The notes under the pieces are model-generated. The model had not been told where the DNA came from. It searched no databases and worked only from the letters and a program-made list of their open reading frames with translations. From assembly GCA_964584135.1 (NCBI GenBank), contig CAZOYN010000010.1, positions 1 to 23,418 on the forward strand: a stretch of DNA of 23,418 nucleotides, given 5' to 3'. Every line of letters starts with the position of its first letter. Position 1 is the first letter of the stretch. The position numbers and the translations under genes are program-made. Below, one piece after another: positions 10,501 to 19,500 of this stretch. This stretch comes from CAZOYN01 sp964584135 (lineage in GTDB: Bacteria > Patescibacteriota > Saccharimonadia > Saccharimonadales > UBA4665).

Positions 10501-13500
10501 GTCTGGGTGGCAACTTGGAGCGTTAACGTCCGGCCATTGGAACCAGTCGGGTCATTAAAGATGATTTGGCCTTGGACAGGGCTGGCGGCGTCGTTGCCGA
10601 GAGTCAAGGCGCCAACGAGGGTGCTGGTGCCAGTGACAGATAACGTACCGCTGGTACTGACATTACCGGTGTTCGTCACCTGGAACTGGTTGGATGAGCC
10701 AACGTTTAAGTTGCTGGTGGTACCCAATGTGCCGCTGAAACTACCGGCCACGGCTGTGAGGTTACCAGCGCTGTCAACCTTGGCAAGCACCGTGCCACTA
10801 GAGTTTTGCAGCTGTAGTAGGTCGCCGGCTTGGCTGGGTGCCCCCTGGATAACCAGCGGGTTATCACTGGCGTTACGGGCACTGATGAAGACACCGCCGT
10901 TGCTCACCACGCCTGTGCTAGCCGCCACAGTGCTGGTGGTGGTACGTACATAGACTTGGGCGGTAGCAGCCTGTACCAGTTGGCCGCCCCAGGCCGCGAC
11001 CGTTGCGGCATTGTTGGTAATAATCAGAGTTGGGGTAACAGTGGTAACGCCGCTAGTGAATGTCTGGGTAACACTAAAGCGCTGCCAGGTGGTAGTGGCG
11101 GTAAAGCTGGCGGCCGTGCCGCTGGCTGGCGTGCCGTTTGAGTCAATACGCAGCTGGACTGGTTGGGTGCCACTGTTGGTCTTGACCCAGATGCTGAAGG
11201 TGTAGGTGTTGTTACCACCAGCAACACTTTGCTTAACCGTGCCGTTACCGGCCGTGCTGACGAGTTTTTCAGCGCTGGTGAGGCTGTCTGGCGCCGGGTT
11301 GGAGCCAGCATCGTTAGCCGTGACCGTGACGTTGGTCGCCGTCCAAGCGGCATTATCCAGCTGCTCCGAAAATGTCAGCAGGTTGCCAAAGGGCCCGATG
11401 CCGCCAATGCCGTTGTCGTAATAGCCAGTGGTTTCCTGGTTGCCAGTGGCCGAAACCCCGAGGACGTTGGCACCGGTGCTATCACGCAAGTCCAACAGGT
11501 CAGCTGTCTGGCTGGCAGCACCTTGGATAACCGCACCAACACTGGTTGAGGCAGCGCTGGCAATGTTAAAGTTGGCGCTCGTCTGTTGGCTGGTCTGGTT
11601 CCGAATAAAGTCTGTGCCAGTCGTCGTCTCATAGCTGTTGGTACAGCCGGCTAATTGGTTAGAGGCGTTCTGGCAAACAAGCGTTGCGCCAGTGGTGCCG
11701 CTCAGCGCAGCCGTCACGTTGCCACTGGAGTTAACTGCAAAGCTAGCGCCAGTGTTTTGGAACGTACCGCCTTGGATTTGGGCAGTCGTAGTAATGTTAT
11801 TGGTCGTACTAATCGTGCCGAAGCCGCTGGCTATAGAGCCGGCTGTCAACGCGCCAGTCTGGGTTATGTTACCCTGGACCGCCGTTGGTAAGGTTTGGCT
11901 CAGGCTGGGCACATTGCTGCCATTAGTCACCAATACAGAGTTGGCGGCGGCGGCCGTTACTTGGAGAGCACTCGTGCCACTGCCATAGACAATGCCGTCA
12001 GCCGTAAATGTTCCGGCACCAGTGCCGCCATTGGCGACGCTCAGGGTAGTGTTAAAGAACGTCGCGCTGTTACGGTCCACTGCCCCGCTACTCAGGACAC
12101 CACCGGCACTGGACTGGACCAGGCCGGCGCCCAAGCTACCCAGCGTGAGCGTACCGGTGTTATCAATCTTGACCTTACTGACGCCATTGGCCTGGAAGTT
12201 CAGGAAGTCAGCAGCTGAGCCAGCACCGGAGCTTGGCTCGTTCAGGCCCAGGTAAGTACCGCCATTGGCTACAGCGTTACCGCTGGCAATGGCGTTGCCC
12301 AGTTGCAGCAGTGAGCTAGTGGCGCTGGCGGCTGGGGCACCATTGGCAATCAGGCTCGGGCCACTGCCCGTGGCCGTCACACTGGTAAAGCTCGGGGTAT
12401 TACTTAAGCTGATGGCGTTACAGGTGCCGCCAGAGCCGAGAGTGATGGTGTTGCCAGTGCCGCTGAGCGAGGCGTTGCCAGAGGCGGATGGACAGACCAG
12501 TGTCGTATTACCTTGCACGGCAGTGTTGGCAGCGGAGCCGTAGTTGACAGCCAGGCTTAGTGAGCCTGCACCTGTAGTGGCAGTCAGGCCAGTAGTGCCC
12601 AGTGTGGCTACGGTGTAGTTGGTACCATTACCAATAAGTAGTTGGCCATTGGTTGGGGTAGTCGCAGTGCCGGTACCCCCATTAGCAACTGTCAGCGTAG
12701 TGTTGAAGAAGGTGCTACTGTTGCGGTCCACTGCCCCGGAGCTGAGGACGCCGCCGGCACTAGACTGGACTAGGCCGGAGCCTAAGGCAGTGAAGGTGCC
12801 GCCAACTGCCGTCAGGTTGCCACTGGCGTCAAACTTAGCCACCGTACTGCTGGTAGTACCGTTAAAGGTATTGAGCCTGAGCAAGTCGGCCGTCTGGCCA
12901 TTAGCCCCCTCTACCACCGCGCCAACCGAGCCAACGGCTGCGCTTCTTATGTAATAGTTGGCATTAGTTTGGACGCTGGTGCCATTCTGGATGTAGCTAC
13001 TAGAACCACTGGAGGTCGCAAAGCCACAAGCACTAGCGTTCTGGTAACAGACAGTGGCTGAGCCGGCGCCAGGATCTGGTAAGGTAATCGTTGTGTTTTG
13101 ACCGACAGCAGCTGAGCTTTGTAAGGTTAGGGTGTGAGCATTACTGCCGGTATTGTCGTTGAAGACCAGCTGGCCCTGGGTCGGTGAGGCAGCATCATTA
13201 CCGAGGGTGAGAGCGCCAACCTGCGTGGTGGTGCCAGTGACGTTGAAAGTGCCACCAACGGTGGCGTTGTTGGTAACGCTCAGGCCGGTGCCGGCAGCCG
13301 TAAAGCTGCTTGCCCCGCTAAAGGTATTGGCACCACTACCACTTTGCGTGTAGCTGCCGCTAGTAGTAATACCGGTGACGCTGCTCAGCGCCCCACCGTT
13401 GATTACCAGCCCGTTTATGGTGTTACCACTGGTAGCGCCAGAGATTGCGCCGCTCAAACCAATAGTCGTGATGCCGCTGAGGGCGCCGGCAGTGGTTACG

Positions 13501-16500
13501 TTCAAGCCGGCTGAGGCCAAGCTAAAGTTGCCGCTGGCCGTACCAATACTGGTGGCCGCGCTGCCGCTGGTGTTGATGTTGGTGGTACCAGTAATGGTTG
13601 CCCCACCGCTCAGTGTTGTCAGCCCAGCCGTAACGCTCAGACCGCCGCCAAGTGAGGTTAAGCCGGTGCCGACGGTAAGGGTATTCGTGCCACTAATGCT
13701 TGTGGCCCCATTGAGGGTAACTGCCCCGCTGCCGCTGGTGAAGGTGCCAGAGCCAGTAATGCTAACATTGCCGTTGAAGGTGCCGCCAACTGCTGTAAGA
13801 TTGCCGCTGGCGTCAATCTTGGCCACTGTGCTGTTAGCACTATTTACAAAGTCAATGATGTCCTGGCTGGCGGCGCCCTGGATCACAGCGGCTACCGTAG
13901 CTGCCCGAGCCTGGATATTAAAGTTAGCGCCCGTCTGCTGCGAAGTACTGTTATTAATGAAGGCCGTGCCGCCGCCACTACAGTTGGCGAGGGTTTGCAA
14001 ACAAACGGTGTCCGTGGCAACGCCTGGGTCGGGCAGCGTCACGGTAGTGTTCAGGCTAATAGTGGCGGCCGTCTTGAGAGTAAAGGTGTGGGCGTTAGCC
14101 CCGGTATTGTCGTTAAAGATAATACTGCCCTGGGTTGGGCTGGCGGCGTCATTGCCAAGAGTCAGGGCACCGGTTATGCCGGCTGTGCCGCTGGTTACCA
14201 GGTTGCCCGAGCCATCAATGGTCAGCTGGCCAGAACTACCAGCCGCGAAGGTACCGCCACTCAAAGCGGCCGTGGTAGAGATGGCATTACCGGTTGCAAT
14301 CGTCCCAAAGCCACTAGCAATGGAGCCAGCCGTTAGGGCGCCAGTTTGGGTAATGTTGCCCTGGACGGCTGTTGGTAAGGTCTGGCTCAGGCTGGGGGTG
14401 TTGCTGCCGTTGGTAGCTAGGACGCTGTTGGCAGCAGCGGCCGTTACCTGAAGTGCCCCAGTCGTGTTGCCATAAATAATGCCGTTAGCCGTAAAGGTGC
14501 CAGCCCCGGTACCACCATTAGCTACGGTCAGAGTGGTGTTGAAGAAAGTACTGGAGTTACGATCGACTGCCCCAGAGCTCAGGACGCCCGAACCGTTACT
14601 CTGGACCAGGCCTGAGCCCAGGCTGCCAAGCGTTACGGTACCGGTGCCAGTCGTCAAAGTGCTGGAACCAGTAATACTCACATTCCCGCTAAACGTGCCG
14701 CCCACGGCGGTCAGGTTGCCACTGGCGTCAATTTTGGCAACCGTGGCGTTCGAGCTGTTTACCAAATCAATAATGTCCTGGCCGGAGGCACCCTGGATGG
14801 TAGCAGCAACAGATGAAGACCGGGCCTGGATGTTAAAGTTGGCGCCCGTCTGCTGGCCGGTTTGGTTCTTAATAAAGTCGGTGCCGGTAGTGGCTTCAAA
14901 GCCACAAGCCGCGGCGTTCTGGTAACAGACCGTGCCGCTGGCGTCCGGCAAAGTAACCGTGCGCGTGCCACCGGTGGAAGCACCGGTAATCAGGAAGTTA
15001 TTCGTAGCTGGGGTGGCCGAAGAGCCGGCAATGTACAGCTGACCAAACGGCAGGCTGCCGCTACCCAAATCCACGCCGGCTGCTACGCCGGGCAGTAAGG
15101 TGGTGTTGATAGCCACGCTGCTCAAGTTCGACAGATGGGTGTTGGCCGCGCCGCTGCCACCCAGACAGTTGCCGGAGTCGGTACAAATTGTGCCGCCGGC
15201 ATCCGGGAAATTAATGCTGCGGGCCGCGGTGGGAGTCGTAAAGCCAACCGTCGTGGTGTTGGCGCCACTGGTGGCCGTAAAGGTACTGCCGCTGGTTCCC
15301 TGCACCGTAAAGGCCTGGCTGGTGGCGCCGACGGTGAGGGCGCCGCCATTGGGGTTAATAGTCAAGCCGCTGGAGCCCAGCAAGGATGGCGTGGTGACGC
15401 TGGTGGTGAAGGTTGGGTTGTTCACAATCGTCAGGTTGCCTAGGGCCGATAGGCTGAGGTTGCCGCTGGCCGAAACCGCTAGTGTGCCTGAAGCATTTGG
15501 TACCGTAATGGTCTTGTTGGAAACAGTCAGCGTGGCCTGTGTAAATGTACTGGTAAAGCCATCAGCCGTACCATCCTTAAAGATCAATTGGCCAACATTG
15601 GACGCGCTGCCCAGCGTCAAGCCAGTCGAACCATTGACGGTTAGGTTGGCAAAGGTCGGGCTGGAAGTGGTGGCGATATTTTGGATGGTGTTAATCGTGC
15701 CGCTGCCGTTATCCGTAAAGTTCGTGGCGTTAAAGGTCGCGATACCTTTGGTGGAAGCATCGGCCTTGGCGTTATCGAGCGTAATGGTCGTACCGGAAGT
15801 TAAGGCATTATTAAGTGTCAGGGCACCATTAATGGCCGATGAGCCAGCCGTCGTACCGGTGATTGACGACACGCCGCCGCCAGCCCCGCCGCCACTTGTC
15901 AAACAGGTCGAGCAGGAGATCTGGCCCGTCGTGGCATCCAGGCTAATCGGGCCAGCAGCCGAAACCGCGAAGGTACCGCCTTGGTCTGGGAATTTCTGGA
16001 CAATGTTGCCCGAGGGCGCGGTGGCTACTTGCTGCAGCGTCAAAGTGTTGCTGTTAGTGCTGTTATAGAGCACAACTGTGCCATCAGCACTCGAGGCCAC
16101 GCCAACCGACAATTGGCTGCCGCCGCTGACACCGACGGCTAAGTTACCGCCGACCGTTACCGTCGTGCCATCATCAGTCACGATGGAGTCCGCGATATTG
16201 CTGGCTGATGTGAACTTAGACAGGTGGTTCACCGTACCGCCAGCCGTGGTGACGCCGCCGCCGGTGCCGGCACAGTTACCGGCCGTAGTGCAAATGTCGT
16301 AAGTGCCCGGCGCCACGGTGCTATCATTTGGCAACTGGTAGGTTATGTTGCCGGTTGGCGCACTGCCCCCCGTGCCAAAGCGGAAGCCTAACGATGTCGT
16401 GAAGGTGCCGTCGCTGCTTGTTACAACCGAGCCGGTGTTGCCTTGGATAGTAAAGTTCTGGCTGGTTGCGCCAATGGTCAAGGCGGCGGTTGGGGTAATG

Positions 16501-19500
16501 CTATTAGTCTGTAAGGCGCTGATGGTTGTAGTGTTGGAAATAGTCGTGTTACCGGTGTTGTCAATCACGAAGGCATCGCTACCACTGGTCTGTAGTTCAA
16601 TTAAATTCCCCGTACCGGACTGCTTGTTGATAAAGACCGAGGTCAGGTTGCCGTTAGCGGTTTGCACGCCGCTTGGCTCTAGAATCACCGCTTGGCCACC
16701 ACCCGAGGCACAGGTAATGCCACTCGTACAAATAACTTGTCCAGTGCCGCCAGTCGTTGGGAACAAGAATGTGTTCGCACCGCTGGAGTTACTGAACGTC
16801 ACGTTGTCGGCGCCGGCGTCAAGCATAATGTTGTGGCCAGTGCCAGTATGCGTAATGGTGTTGGCCACCACGCTGCCCGTGGCCGATAAGGTGAGGTTGC
16901 CGCCGCTGCCTAATGTGAGGCTGCCAAATGTCACGGCCGCGGTCGTGGTGATTGGCTGGATGGTGTCCACCACGCCAGCGGCCACCGAAAAGTCCGAAGC
17001 ATTAAACTGGGCGATACCTTTGGCTGCGGTTGAGGCATTGTTAATCGTAATCGTGGTGCCGGAACCGCTGCTATTAGCCAGTGTTAAGGCACCGGCCAAG
17101 CCATCCACTGAAGTTACCCCGCTGCCAGAAGCGGCAAAGCCACAGTTCGTTGAGCTTTCCAGGCAGACCGTGCCTGATTCGTCTGGCAAGTTAATCGTGC
17201 GGTTGGCGGTTGGCGCCGTAAAACCAAAGGTCGTGGTATTGGCGCCGCTGGTGGCGGCAAAGGTTGAGCTGGCTGAACCTTGCAACGTTGTCGCATGGTT
17301 GGTGGCGCCAATTGTCAGGTTGCCGCCCGGCGTGATGGTCAAAGCGCCACTGCTTTGGATCAGCGTCGTCGAAATGGTAGCCGCGCTCAAAGTTACACCC
17401 ACGGTTACCGTCGTGCCATCATCTGTGATATCGGAGTTGGCAATAGTGTGGGCACCGGTAAAGACCGGGATGGTATTAACCGTGCCATTGCTGGTAGTCG
17501 TCACGGCGTTCGGGCTGCCGGCACAGTTGCCGAGGTTTAGCAGACAAAACGTATCGGTGCTGCTGCCGGCAATACTGGGAATTTGCAGGGTGGCATTCCC
17601 CGTGCCGGTCGGGTTCAGGCCTTGGACTTGCACCAGCCGGGTGCTTGAGCTATTCGCCAAATCCAGGTTGCCCGTTGTAGTTCCGGCTACGCCAATGGTG
17701 ACGCTTGAGCCTTGGACGGCCAGCGTATTTTGAATTGTTGTAGCGCCAGTCAAGGTGTTCGTGCTGGAACCAGATTGGGTGTAGCCACCCGATGTTGTGA
17801 TACCCGCTACACCAGTCAGAGCTCCACTGTTGATAATTAAACCATTGATTGTGTTGCCGCTGCTGGCTGCCGTAATCGCCCCGCTGGCTGAGATGGTGGT
17901 AATGCCACTCAGGGCTCCCGCCGTGGTCACGTTCAAGCCCGCCGAGGCTAAGCTAAAGTTGGCGCTGGCTGTGCCAATACTGGTGGCTGAACCACCGGTC
18001 GTGTTTATATTGGTGGTGCCAGTAATGGTAGCACTACTCGTCACCGTCAAGCCAGCAATGTTGGCGCCGCCGCTCAAAGTGGACAGGCCAGTCACGCCCA
18101 GTGTGCCCCCCAGGCTGGTAGCGCCGGTACCAACCGTTAGGGTATTGGTGCCGCTTATGGAGGTCGCCCCGTTCAGGGTAACTGCCCCGCTGCCAGTGGT
18201 AAAGGTGCCCGTACCAGTCTGGTTCAAGTTACCACTGGTGTTCACATTGCCATTAATGTCCAGTAGGTAGCTGGCGCTAGGGCTGCTCGTGCCCACACCC
18301 ACGCTGGTGCCGTTGTCGAAGAGTAATGAGTTGCCTATTTGCGTGCCGCCGGCGTTGGTAAATTTGGTAATAAAGTTCTGGGTGCCACCACTGGACGTTA
18401 CCCCACCGCCAGTACCGACACAGTTAGCCAGCGTCAATAGACAGACCGTATCGGTTGCCGCGCTGGAAGCCGGTATGGTGATCGTTTGGTCCTGGCCGGC
18501 CGGTGCCAAGCCCTGCAATGTTGTGAAGTGCGCATTACTAGCATTGGCAAAGACTAGTGAACCGGCTGTTGTGCCAGCTACACCGATGCTGACACCGCCG
18601 GCGCCTTGGATGGCGGCTGACCCAACTGTTACAACATTGCCGGAGGCATCGACCGTAAGAATACCGGCGGCAATATTGAGTGTTCCTCCCTGTAAAGCAG
18701 CTGTTGTGGAAATGCTATTCGTTGTAGAAATCGTGCCAAAACCGCTAGCAATGCTACCGCTGGCCAGAGCGCCGGTTTGGGTAATATTAGCCTGTACGGC
18801 CGTGGGCAAGGTCTGGGTTAAGGCCGGCGTACCGCTGCCATTGGTGGCCAATACGCTGTTATTGGCTGAGCTCGTCGCCTGGATTGAGCCAGTGCCATTG
18901 CCATACAGGATGCCGTTGGCAGTCAGGCTCGTCGCCCCGGTGCCACCGTTGGCCACTGTCAGGGCGTTCGAGAAGAAGGTGGCGCTGTTACGATCCACCG
19001 CCCCAGATGACAAAACGCCGCCGGCACTGCTTTGCACCAACCCAGCGCCCAGGCTACCCAAGGTAACAGTTCCAGTACCAGTCGTTAAGGTGTTTGTGCC
19101 AGTAACTGAGAGGTTGCCATTAAGGGTGCTAACCCCATTAACGGTTAGCGTGCTACTTAAGGTGGTCGCGCCAGTCACGCCTAAAGTCCCGCCTAGGGAG
19201 GTCGCGCCCGTGCCAACCGTGAAGGTCTTACTGCCAGTAACAGTCGTGTTGCCATTCAGGCTTACAGCCCCAGTGCCAGAAGATAGCGTACCGGTACCGG
19301 TGAGCGATAAGTTACTGCTAGTGTTGACGTTGCCGTTCACATCGAGCACAAAGCCAGCTCCTGGGCTACTGGTCCCCACGCCAACGCTAGTGCCATTGTC
19401 AAACAACAGTGAGTTGCCTATCTGGGTGCCGCCAGCATTGGTAAATTTGGTAATAAAGTTCTGGGTACCACCGCTGGCCGTGACGCCGCCGCCACTGCCA

